Below, piece after piece: positions 7,745 through 16,500 of a stretch of DNA of 64,000 bases. Each line of letters begins with the position of its first letter. The first letter of the stretch is position 1. The position numbers and the translations under genes were made by a program. The stretch is from Dehalococcoidia bacterium (GTDB taxonomy: Bacteria; Chloroflexota; Dehalococcoidia; UBA3495), in assembly GCA_030753265.1 (NCBI GenBank), contig JASMCQ010000032.1:37361-101360 (forward strand), in the 5' to 3' direction. Below the pieces are notes generated by a model, which ran no database searches, had not been told where the DNA came from, and worked only from the letters and a program-made list of their open reading frames with translations.

Positions 7745-8920
7745 TCAACCTCGGGGAAGGCCCAGACCCCGGCTGGCGATGATGTTTCGCTGGACTTCGG
7801 AGGTCCCGCCGCCGACCGTGTGGGAGAAGCTCATCAGCCAGTTTTCCTGGATCCGGCCCCGGAGGGGCGCCCACTTCTCGCCGCGACCCAGTGTTCCGTA
7901 CAGGCCCAGGATCTCCATCCCGGCCACTGTCGCCCGGTGGAGGGTCTCGCTCCCGAACAGCTTGCTCATGGACGCCTCCCGGTTGGGCACCAGTCCCTTG
8001 CCCTGCATGTAGGCCACGTTGTAGGCCATCAGGCGGGCCACCTCGGTTTCGATGAACCCGTTGGCCAGCAGGTTCCGCACCCAGGGGGTCCCGATCAGGG
8101 GCCGGCCGTTGCGGGTGGTCTCCACGGCGTACCCCCGAACATCGTCCAACAACCGGTGGGCCCAGGCCGAGTAATCGACGGCGGACCGTTCGAAGTCCAA
8201 CAGAGTCACGGCCACGTACCAGCCCCGGTCCTCCTCTCCGACCACGTTCCGGCGGGGCACCCGGACGTTATCGAAGATTACCTGGTTGAATTCCTGAGTC
8301 CCGGTAATGTTGGTGATGGGCCGCACCTCGATGCCCGGGGTTTTCATATCCACCAGAATAAAGCTGATGCCCCGGTGTTTTGGGGCGTCGGGTTCGGTGC
8401 GGGTCAACAGCATCATCCAATCCGCCCGGTGGGCCAGTGTGGTCCAAATCTTGCTGCCGTTGATGACGAAGTCGTCGCCATCCCGGATGGCGCGGGTGCT
8501 GAGGGAAGCCAGGTCCGACCCAGATTCCGGCTCGCTGAACCCCTGGCACCAATTGACCTCACCCTTGGCAACCCCGGGAAGATGGGCCTGCCGCTGCTCT
8601 TCGGTGCCGTTGATCATCAACGTGGGAGCCAGCATCCGGACCCCGAATATGTCCCGGCCCGGAGCCCGCATGTAGGTCATTTCCTCGTTGAGAATGGCAT
8701 TGCGCACCGGCGACGCGTCCTGGCCGCCAAACGACTCCGGCCAGTGCATGGTCAGCCAGCCCCTGGCCGCCATCTTCTTGCGCATCCGCCGGGTAAGGTC
8801 CCAATCGTAATCATCGGGCCACCGGCCGGGGCCCTCCCAATCGGATGGAAGCTCCGCTTGTACAAACTCTCGGAGTTCCCGGCGAAAGGTGTCGTCTTCC
8901 GTGCTGAACTTGAAATCCAC
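7745..8920 (-). CDS. Acyl-CoA dehydrogenase family protein, copy 1
   Basis: A 391-residue flavoprotein that would introduce the alpha-beta double bond into an acyl-CoA, passing electrons to ETF. The helical N-terminal domain begins DFKFSTEDDTFRRELREFVQ. The middle beta domain carries QGFSEPESGSDLASL and GSKIWTTLA, which are FAD contacts, and the C-terminal end has GGGTSEVQRNIIASRGLGL. The start is GTG with CAGGAGAG eight bases before. It shares about three quarters of its residues with the next gene upstream and lies 108 bases after it, so both are probably read from the promoter at 10330. The true acyl substrate is unknown. Confidence 0.9.
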   Translation of the reverse strand: MDFKFSTEDDTFRRELREFVQAELPSDWEGPGRWPDDYDWDLTRRMRKKMAARGWLTMHWPESFGGQDASPVRNAILNEEMTYMRAPGRDIFGVRMLAPTLMINGTEEQRQAHLPGVAKGEVNWCQGFSEPESGSDLASLSTRAIRDGDDFVINGSKIWTTLAHRADWMMLLTRTEPDAPKHRGISFILVDMKTPGIEVRPITNITGTQEFNQVIFDNVRVPRRNVVGEEDRGWYVAVTLLDFERSAVDYSAWAHRLLDDVRGYAVETTRNGRPLIGTPWVRNLLANGFIETEVARLMAYNVAYMQGKGLVPNREASMSKLFGSETLHRATVAGMEILGLYGTLGRGEKWAPLRGRIQENWLMSFSHTVGGGTSEVQRNIIASRGLGLPRG

Positions 8921-9028
8921 GCTGACTCTCCTGTTCGATAAATAGGGTTCGACTACTCAATAGTCGCATGACGACGGGCCTTTGGGCGCGGTCCTTTCCC
9001 GCTCCGCGGCCAGCGGCCCGCCCGGACC

Positions 9029-10204
9029 TCAGCCTCGGGGAAGGCCCAGGCCTCTGCTGGCGATGATGTTCCGCTGGATCTCGGAGGTCCCCCCGGCGAT
9101 CGTGTTGGAAAAGCTGATCATCCAGTTTTCCTGAACCCGGCCCCGGAGGGGCGCCCATTTTTCCCCACGGCCCAGCGCTCCATAAGGGCCCAGAACCTGC
9201 ATCCCCGCCACCGTCGCCCGGTGGAGTGTCTCGGTCCCGAATACCTTGCTCGTGGATGCCTCTTTGTTGGGCACCAGCCCCTGACTCTGCATGTAGGCCA
9301 CGTGATAGGCCATCAGGCGGGCCGCTTCGCATTCGATGTACCGGTCGGCCAACAGGCTGCGCACCCAGGGGGTGTCGATCAAGGCCCGGCCCTGGCGGGT
9401 GGTCTCGGCGGCGTACCCCCGCACGTCGTCCAGCAAGCGGCGGGCCGCGGCCGAAAAGTCGATGCCGGACCGCTCGAAGTCCAGCAGGGTCACGGCCACA
9501 TACCAACCCCGGTCCTCCTCCCCGACCACGTTCTTGCGGGGGACCCGGACGTTATCGAAGATTACCTGGTTGAACTCCCGGCCCCCGGCGATGTTGTCGA
9601 TGGGCCGCACCTCGATTCCCGGGGTCTTCATATCCACCAGGATGAAGCTGATACCCCGGTGCTTGGGGGCGTCGGGGTCGGATCGGGTCAACAGCATTAT
9701 CCAATCCGCCAGGTGGGCCAGGCTGGTCCATATTTTCCTGCCGTTGATGACGAAGTCGTCGCCATCCCGGACGGCGCGGATGCTGAGAGAGCCGAGGTCC
9801 GACCCCGTCTCCGGCTCGCTGTACCCCTGGCACCACTGGACCTCACCTCGGGCGACCGGAGGGAGGTGGGTCTGCTTCTGCTCCTCGGAGCCGTGAATCA
9901 TCAAGGTGGGGGCCAGCATCCGGACCCCGGCATGGTCCCGCCCCGGAGCCCGCAGGTAGGTCATTTCCTCGTTGAAGATGGCCGTGCGCACGTGCGAAAC
10001 GTTCTGACCGCCGTACTCCTCCGGCCAGTGCATGGTCAACCAGCCCCTGGCCGCCAGCTTCTTGCGCACTTGCCTGGCAAAGTCCCAATTTTGAACCTCG
10101 GGCCGCCGGCCTTGGCCCTCCCAATCGGGAGGAAGCTCCGTTTCGAGGAAACCTCGGAGGTCGTTGCGAAAGGTGTCGTCTTCCGGGCTGAACTTGAAGT
10201 CCAC
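9029..10204 (-). CDS. Acyl-CoA dehydrogenase family protein, copy 2
   Basis: A 391-residue paralogue of the gene at 7745, of equal length. It starts at a GTG in the homologous position (DFKFSPEDDTFRNDLRGF), preceded by AGGAGG at six bases. The open frame continues about 110 bases upstream, but that part has no family similarity. FAD-site motifs QGYSEPETGSDLGSL and GRKIWTSLA and the C-terminal GGTSEIQRNIIASRG are present. It is the first ACAD after the promoter at 10330-10358. The tandem pair lies beside a tandem NMO pair, and the scar at 6359 suggests the two gene types were amplified together. Confidence 0.9.
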   Translation of the reverse strand: MDFKFSPEDDTFRNDLRGFLETELPPDWEGQGRRPEVQNWDFARQVRKKLAARGWLTMHWPEEYGGQNVSHVRTAIFNEEMTYLRAPGRDHAGVRMLAPTLMIHGSEEQKQTHLPPVARGEVQWCQGYSEPETGSDLGSLSIRAVRDGDDFVINGRKIWTSLAHLADWIMLLTRSDPDAPKHRGISFILVDMKTPGIEVRPIDNIAGGREFNQVIFDNVRVPRKNVVGEEDRGWYVAVTLLDFERSGIDFSAAARRLLDDVRGYAAETTRQGRALIDTPWVRSLLADRYIECEAARLMAYHVAYMQSQGLVPNKEASTSKVFGTETLHRATVAGMQVLGPYGALGRGEKWAPLRGRVQENWMISFSNTIAGGTSEIQRNIIASRGLGLPRG

Positions 10205-10319
10205 GGCGGCCCTCCTGCCGGAGGAATAGAGCGCAACCACGGAATGGTTGCGGGACGGACATTCGCGGCTCGAAGTGTCGCAAAACGACGCGCTGGGGCA
10301 CGGCCAAGGCGCCATCTCC

Positions 10320-10358
10320 GACGAGGGCCATGGTAGTATCTCTCACCAACGCCGTCAA
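10320..10358 (-). promoter_or_regulatory. Promoter of the ACAD pair, copy 2 of the shared 39-bp element
   Basis: On the minus strand TTGACG (10358-10353), a 17-bp spacer and TACCAT (10335-10330) point toward the ACAD genes, followed by CCCTCGTC (10327-10320). It matches the NMO promoter at 33 of 39 positions, far beyond what two hexamers would need, so a common regulator or recent common origin is likely. Confidence 0.65.
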
Positions 10359-10388
10359 CCGGCCTGGAGCCGGCCTGGCTTCCGCGAG

Positions 10389-10817
10389 TTACCCCCCGCA
10401 GCCCTTCGCCAAGTCCTGCACCGTTCGGATGATGTCCCGGTGGTCGGTGCCCGGGCCAAACACCGCGGCTACACCCATGGACTTCAGCGCCGGGATGTCC
10501 TGCTGGGGAATGATGCCCCCGACAATCACGGTGATATCGCCAAGTCCCTGTTCTTTAAGAAGCCCCAGAATCCGGCGGCAATGCCCTTCATGTGAGCCGG
10601 AGAGGAAGCTCAAGCCGATGATGTCGACATCCTCCTGGAGGGCGGCCGCAACCACCATCTCCGGGGACTGGCGAGGCCCGGTGTACACCACCTCCATGGC
10701 CGCGTCCCGCAGGATGCGGGCCACCAGCTTGGCGCCCATTTCATGGCCGTCCAGGCCGGGCTTGGCCACCAGGACCCGAACCGGTTGCGCCCGCTTCGGT
10801 TGCAATGGGGTGGTCAT
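10389..10817 (-). CDS. Methylmalonyl-CoA mutase small subunit, B12-binding domain
   Basis: A 142-residue stand-alone cobalamin-binding subunit. The signature KPGLDGHEMG at residues 19-28 supplies the lower-face cobalt ligand His25, and SFLSGSH and GGIIPQQD form the rest of the nucleotide pocket. With the large subunit immediately upstream (18-base gap) it would make the adenosylcobalamin enzyme that isomerises (R)-methylmalonyl-CoA to succinyl-CoA. The two-gene arrangement is the one found in archaea and several Chloroflexota, unlike the single-chain mutase of animals or the paired long subunits of propionibacteria. It could serve a related acyl-CoA mutase instead. Confidence 0.9.
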   Translation of the reverse strand: MTTPLQPKRAQPVRVLVAKPGLDGHEMGAKLVARILRDAAMEVVYTGPRQSPEMVVAAALQEDVDIIGLSFLSGSHEGHCRRILGLLKEQGLGDITVIVGGIIPQQDIPALKSMGVAAVFGPGTDHRDIIRTVQDLAKGCGG

Positions 10818-10835
10818 GGTCCCTGAGACCTCCTG

Positions 10836-12566
10836 CTAGAAGGTTCCCGAATGAACGTGCTCGCCGAAGGCATCCCGCATCACGCCGAAGATCTCGCCGA
10901 CGGTGCAGGACGCCTGGACCGCTTCCAGCATGGCGGGAACGGTGTTGTAATGGGGGTTCTCCACCTTCCGCTGGCAAGCGTCCTCTAACCGCGCCAGAGT
11001 CTCCTTCGCCCGGGCGCCGTCCCGCTCCTGGCGGAGCCGCACAACGCGCTGGACCAGGCGCTGCTCCGTCTCCGGATGGACCTGGAAGATGGTCACGGGC
11101 TGCTCCTCCTGCTCCTGGAACTTGTTGACTCCGATGACAACCCGTTCCCCACTGTCCACCTGCCGCTGGTACCGCACCGTCCCCTCCACCATTTTCCGGT
11201 CGTAGAACCCTGCCTCGATGGCCGGGATGGCCCCGCCCATGCCGTCAACCTGGTCGAGGATGAGGCGAGCCTCCTCCTCCAGCTTGGCCGTCAGGTCCTC
11301 CATGAAGTAGGAGCCGGCCAGGGGGTCCACCGTGTTGGTGACACCGCTTTCGTGGTGGATGATTTGCTTGGTGAGCTGGGCAACCCGGGTGGACTCGTAG
11401 GTCGGCAGGGCCAGAGCTTCGTCGTAGGCGGGCGCCCAGATATGCTCCACGCCGCCCAGCATGGCCGCCAGCACGTGCAGGGTGCTGCGAACCACATTGT
11501 TGAGGGGCTGCTGGGCCGTCAAACGGTGTCCAGAGGTGTAGGTGGAAAGACGCAGCCCGGCGATTCCCGGGTCGTCAACGTTGTACCGCTCGTTGATGAG
11601 CTTGGCAAAGAGCCGCCTGGTGGCGCGGAACTTGGCTACCTCTTCGAAGATGTCCCCTTCGGTGGACATGTGAAGGTCCATGGTGGGCACCAACTGTTCC
11701 AGCTTCAGCCCACGCGCCAGGCCCGCCTCCACGTAGGTGAGAAAGTTGGCGATGCCAAAAGCCGTCTCCTCGGCGGGACCCACACCGCCCCATCGTACCT
11801 GGGTGCTGCACACGTACTGAGGGACCCAGCCGGGCAGGTTCTCGATGACGTACTCCACCACGTCCATGGACAACTCGAGGGCCATGCGGATGGGGAAGAT
11901 GTAGGTGCCTCGCCCCGTGTACTCCTTTATCGGATCGTTCTGAAGACGCACCCGCATCCGCCGCGGGTCGTAGCCCTTCACCTGGCCGACCGACCGGAAC
12001 AGGGCCAAGACGTAGGGTCCGATGCAGTTACCCACGGTGCTGATGCCCACCCGGTCCAGCGGAACGCCCTCCAGCAGGTCCTCTGCGTCCCGGAGGGAGC
12101 CGACGGCCACCCCCACCCTTCCCGGTTCCCCGGCCGCCATGGGGTGGTCCGGGTCGTATCCTAGCTGGGTTGGCAGGTCCATGGCCATGGTCAGCGAGGT
12201 TGCGCCGTGGGCGACCAGTTGACGGTACCGCTGGTTGGCGTCCTCGCCGCCGCCATAGCCGGTATAGAAGTCGTGGGGCCACTCGAAGTTGCGGTAGCCC
12301 GCGGCATACCGGCCCCGGGTGAAGGGGTACTGACCCGGAAAACCGACGTCCCGCAGATAATCCGCGTGCTCGGCGCCGGCCGGGGCGTACAGCCGCTCCA
12401 CCGGGTACTCCCCGCCCAGGGTGCGGAACTCCTCTTGCCTCTCCGGCTTCCCCTTCAACTCCGCCTTGAGTACCGTTTGCTCCCACTGCCGTTTGGCCGC
12501 CGGGTCAAGGGCCGAGCCTTCTCTTTTGCCGCCGGGGCGTGGTTTGCCCTTGGCCTGCCGTGCCAT
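10836..12566 (-). CDS. Methylmalonyl-CoA mutase large (catalytic) subunit
   Basis: A 576-residue TIM-barrel subunit that binds the acyl-CoA. Recognisable segments are YPFTRGRYAAGYRNFEWPHD near residue 80, YGGGEDANQRYRQLVAHGA, AMDLPTQLGYDPDHP, NDPIKEYTGRGTYIFP and the C-terminal GVEHIWAPAYDEALALPTYE and NTVDPLAGSYFMEDL. These match the chain alpha/N-terminal family. I placed the start at 12566, where CAGGAGACG precedes ATG; an upstream in-frame extension of 90 codons has no family similarity. The B12 subunit follows. No MeaB-type GTPase chaperone is seen in the window. Isobutyryl-CoA mutase remains an alternative. Confidence 0.9.
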   Translation of the reverse strand: MARQAKGKPRPGGKREGSALDPAAKRQWEQTVLKAELKGKPERQEEFRTLGGEYPVERLYAPAGAEHADYLRDVGFPGQYPFTRGRYAAGYRNFEWPHDFYTGYGGGEDANQRYRQLVAHGATSLTMAMDLPTQLGYDPDHPMAAGEPGRVGVAVGSLRDAEDLLEGVPLDRVGISTVGNCIGPYVLALFRSVGQVKGYDPRRMRVRLQNDPIKEYTGRGTYIFPIRMALELSMDVVEYVIENLPGWVPQYVCSTQVRWGGVGPAEETAFGIANFLTYVEAGLARGLKLEQLVPTMDLHMSTEGDIFEEVAKFRATRRLFAKLINERYNVDDPGIAGLRLSTYTSGHRLTAQQPLNNVVRSTLHVLAAMLGGVEHIWAPAYDEALALPTYESTRVAQLTKQIIHHESGVTNTVDPLAGSYFMEDLTAKLEEEARLILDQVDGMGGAIPAIEAGFYDRKMVEGTVRYQRQVDSGERVVIGVNKFQEQEEQPVTIFQVHPETEQRLVQRVVRLRQERDGARAKETLARLEDACQRKVENPHYNTVPAMLEAVQASCTVGEIFGVMRDAFGEHVHSGTF

Positions 12567-12893
12567 AATCGTCTCCTGAAAGTTGTCAGGGGTGAGGTAA
12601 AGAGGCCGGCCACCGGTCTGAGTGTATGGGAGGCCCGAGCCTACCGTGCTCCCGGTTGAAATGGGCGCCTGGGTTGCGGACAGATTCCGGCTTAATGGGT
12701 TGCTCGTCCGGCTTCTTGCCCTTCGACGGCCCCGAGCACGGCCTATTGGAAACGACGGCCCGCGGCGGGAGTGTACATCCAGCTCTTCGCGCCAGTCAAC
12801 GCCGGGGTCCGTTTCACGGCGCTTGGCGGGCGGCAATCTGCCATTAAGAGCAGAGACGGCTACCCGCTAGGTTTGCTCACAGGCATTTTGAGG
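12567..12893. other. Intergenic, no recognised feature
   Basis: 327 bases between the DinB-like gene end and the mutase start. I find no coding pattern, strong hairpin or cobalamin-riboswitch B12-box here. Confidence 0.4.
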
Positions 12894-13397
12894 CTAGATC
12901 AAGCGAGGGTTCTGTCTCTCCCGCTGCCAGCCCACACCCTGATAGTAGCCCCGCAGGTAGGCAATCTGGCCGCCGTGGGCGATGTTGTCCCAGACCAGGA
13001 TGCCCAGGGCGTCGCCAACGGAAATCGTGTCGGGGGGAGCGGGAAAGTATATCTTCCGCTCCAGGCCGGACGCCGTGAGAGGCCGGAGATAGTCCCGGGT
13101 TGCGGAGTTCGCGGCTTCGAAGTACTCCACCAGCACCTCCCTACCCGGCGGCTGCCAGGCAGCCACCTCCTCCAGGCTCCAGCCCATGCCGAAGTCGTGA
13201 GGGTCGGCGGGCATCCCGAACTTCCCGTGCCAACCGTCCTCGATCCACAGTTGCGGCGCACCCTTCAACCGGGTATGGATGAAGCGGTCAGCCACCCTGG
13301 TCATGTGCCACAGCAGCCAGCTAATGGAGTTGGATTGATCGTTGGGGCGGCCGGCCATGGTCGCCTCGGTCATGCCCTCCAGCGCCCAATGGACCAT
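12894..13397 (-). CDS. DinB/YfiT-fold putative metal-dependent protein
   Basis: A four-helix-bundle protein of the DinB superfamily, whose members include thiol-dependent transferases using bacillithiol or mycothiol. Candidate metal-ligand histidines lie in SWLLWHMTRVADRFI and near the end in NIAHGGQIAYLRGYYQG. The coordinates use the first ATG, which gives 167 residues. A better Shine-Dalgarno (AAAAGGAGAT) lies further upstream at 13447-13456, seven bases before an in-frame ATC codon at 13443-13445. Starting there would add 16 residues (SATETTLSALERNWQ...) that complete the usual first helix. An in-frame TAA just before that ATC rules out any longer start. Confidence 0.75.
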   Translation of the reverse strand: MVHWALEGMTEATMAGRPNDQSNSISWLLWHMTRVADRFIHTRLKGAPQLWIEDGWHGKFGMPADPHDFGMGWSLEEVAAWQPPGREVLVEYFEAANSATRDYLRPLTASGLERKIYFPAPPDTISVGDALGILVWDNIAHGGQIAYLRGYYQGVGWQRERQNPRLI

Positions 13398-13535
13398 CTG
13401 CCAGTTGCGCTCCAGGGCGGAGAGTGTCGTTTCAGTAGCTGAGATGGCTTATCTCCTTTTGCTCATCGGAGCCGCCGGGAATGGGTCCTCGTGCCGCGAT
13501 TTCAATCCCCTTGCCTACCCCGGCGGGCGCTTCAT

Positions 13536-16500
13536 TTAAGCACCGCCGAAAGGCAAACGGGCGGCATCGGTGGGCTCCCTTCCATCGCCGGACGGGTCAC
13601 CCGCGGCGCCGGTGGCTTCCTCCCGCGCCATGGCTTGAAGCTTCGCCTGGAACACTTGAAACCGCTCCAGCACCTTGGTGAGCCGGGACAGCCACTGGTC
13701 TCCCAAGCGCCGCACGGACATGCTGATCTGCTTGTGGCCGACGTTAACCAATGGGCCCATGGCCCGCTGCAGGGGGGTCCTGGCCCCACCCACCGAAGAA
13801 CGTAGCGTCAGCACAACCGATTCTCCATTGTGCTGCATGGACTCAACGCCGACGTGGGCGCCCAGGGCCCGAAGGTCGGCCAGCAGCAGCAGGCTCTCCA
13901 CCTCCGGGGGCACGGGTCCGAACCGGTCGAGTAGCTCGTCCCGAAGCAGCGGCACGCCCCGCCGCTGGGCGACGCGGGCAATCTGCTGGTATACGGACAG
14001 CCGGGTGGGCAGGTGCGCGATGTAGCTCTCGGGGATGCGGGCTTGGATGGGCAGCTCCAGCCGTGGCAGCTCGGTGGTGTCTTGTTTGGGCGCCGGGACT
14101 TCCAGGCCCGTTTCCTCGGACAGCTCGCGGACCGCCTCCTGGAGCAGCTGGCTGTAGAGGTCCAGCCCGACCTCCTGGATGTGGCCGCTCTGCGCCGCGC
14201 CCAGCAGGTTGCCCGCGCCGCGTATCTCCAGGTCACGCATGGCTATGCGGAAGCCGGAGCCCAGATCGGACGCTTCCAGGATGGCCTGGACCCTCCGTTC
14301 CGCCGCCTCGGTAATTCGCCGCCCCCGGGGGATCAGCAGGTAAGCGTAAGCCCGGTGGTCGCCCCGGCCCACTCTTCCCCGGAGTTGGTACAGCTGGGAG
14401 AGGCCGAACCGGTCGGCCCGGTCCACGATCAACGTGTTCACGTTGGGCATGTCCAGTCCGGACTCGATGATGGTCGTGCACATCAGCACGTCGGCCTCGC
14501 CTCTGGAAAAAGCCATCATCACGTCTTCCAGGTCCCCCTCGACCATCTGGCCGTGAGCAACCAGGATACGGGCCTGGGGCGCCAGCTCAAGAATCTCAGC
14601 CGCCTTCTGCTGGATGGTCCTGACCCGGTTGTGCAGGAAGAAGACCTGGCCGTTGCGTTCCAGCTCCCGGAGGATGGCCTCCTTGATGACCTCCTCGCTG
14701 TACTCGGAGACAAAGGTCTTCACCGGCAGGCGCGCCTCAGGGGGAGTGTCCATGGTGCTCAGGTCCCGGATGCCGGAGAGGGCCTGGTTCAGGGTGCGGG
14801 GAATTGGAGTGGCGCTCAGGGTCAGGACATCCACCTCCCGCCGGAGCCTCTTCAGCCGCTCCTTATGGGAGACCCCGAACCGGTGCTCTTCATCGACCAC
14901 CGCCAGGCCCAGATTCTTGAAATGGATGTCCTTCTGCAGCAGGCGGTGGGTGCCGACTACGATGTCGACCGTGCCGTCTTTCAGCCCTTGGATAACCTCT
15001 TGCTGCTCCTTGCGGGTGCGGAACCGGCTGAGGACCTCGACCCGCACCGGAAAGGGGCTCAGGCGCTCGCTGAAGGTGGCGTAGTGCTGTTGGGCCAGCA
15101 CGGTGGTAGGGACCAGGAGCCCGACCTGCATACCGTCGTTCACCGTCTTGAAGGCGGCCCGCAGCGCGACCTCGGTCTTGCCGTAACCGACGTCTCCGCA
15201 GATCAGCCGGTCCATGGGCTTGGTCCGCTCCATATCCGCTTTCACTTCGTTGATGGCGTTGGCCTGGTCGGGGGTTTCCTCGAAGGGAAACGAGTCTTCC
15301 AGCTCCTGCTGCCAGACCGTGTCCGGGCCGAATTCGTGGCCCTGGGCGGCCTGGCGAGAGGCGTGGAGCTGCAGCAGCTCCATGGCCATCTCTCTGGTGG
15401 CCCTTTTGACCCGTTCCTTGACCCTGGCCCAATCGGCGGCGCTGAGGCGGGTCAGGTTGGGCGGGCGGTCCATGGCCCCAACGTAGGCGCTTACCCGGTC
15501 CAGGTTGTCGGTGGGCACGTAGAGCTTGTCCTGCTCGGCGTATTCCAGGACCAGGTATTCCTTTTCCTCGCCGTCCTCTCCGATCTTGGTGGTCCCGGCG
15601 AAACGGGCCACGCCGTGGTCGATATGGACCACGTAGCTGCCGGGGACCAGGTCGGAGAGGACCACCGCCGGGCCGTGCTCCGCCCTCTGGACCCGGCGGT
15701 AGCGCCGCTCTTTGACCGTGCCGAACAGCTCGGCGTCGGTCAACAAAGTGAGGGAGCAGGGCGCACCTTCCCGGTTTTCCAACCCACTTTCTGAATGGGG
15801 ACCATCGCCGTTGTCCCTGGCAGCGCCGGATGTTGGGGCGTCGATGGTCCAGCCTTCCCGCAGCGACCCGGACACCAGGTAGACGCGGCCGGGTTGGGGC
15901 GGTTCTTCTAGCGTCGTGGATAGGGTAACCCCGGCGCCGGCCTGCTCCAGAATTTCGGCCAGGCGGCGGGCGTGCTGCGTCACCGCCACCACGGCCCGGC
16001 CTTCCTGTTGGTGACGCAGGACATCGCCGGCCAGTTCCTCCAACCGCCCGTAGTAGGGGGCCACCGGCTGGAAGATGCGGTCGTCCTCGTCATTGACCCA
16101 GGTCTGGAGCAGCAACCGGGGACGCTGCTCCAGCTCCGCGGTGAACTCCGGCCAGGGCAGGTATGGGGTCGGAAAGCCGGCGGGAAGCTCGCCGCGATCC
16201 TCCCGGTTGGACCGCATCCGGTCGAACCGCTCCTGTAGCTCCAGGGCTTCGGCTTCGATCTGGCTGGCCCGCTCCAGGACTATCCGCCCATGCTTCGGCA
16301 GGTATTCGAGCAGGTTAGCCGAATTCAGCAGGCCGTTGTAGAAGGAGATGGTCTCGATGTTCGGCCCGGTGAACAGGGCCGCGATCTCCTCTTCCATCCG
16401 TTCCTGGATGTCCTTATTGCAGCGGGTGAAGTCGATCCCCGAGACAAGCTCTCGAACCCGCACCGGGCTGGTCAGGTTCGGTAGTTGCTCCCTGGCGGGG

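Noticed and set aside
12567..12893. Possible cobalamin riboswitch before the mutase
   Set aside because: No B12-box-like sequence (GCCACTG) or the expected surrounding stems are present.
14013..15794. A 593-codon open frame on the plus strand
   Set aside because: It lies antisense to mfd, has a His/Gln/Pro-rich composition without any family pattern, and mirrors the GC-rich codon structure of mfd.
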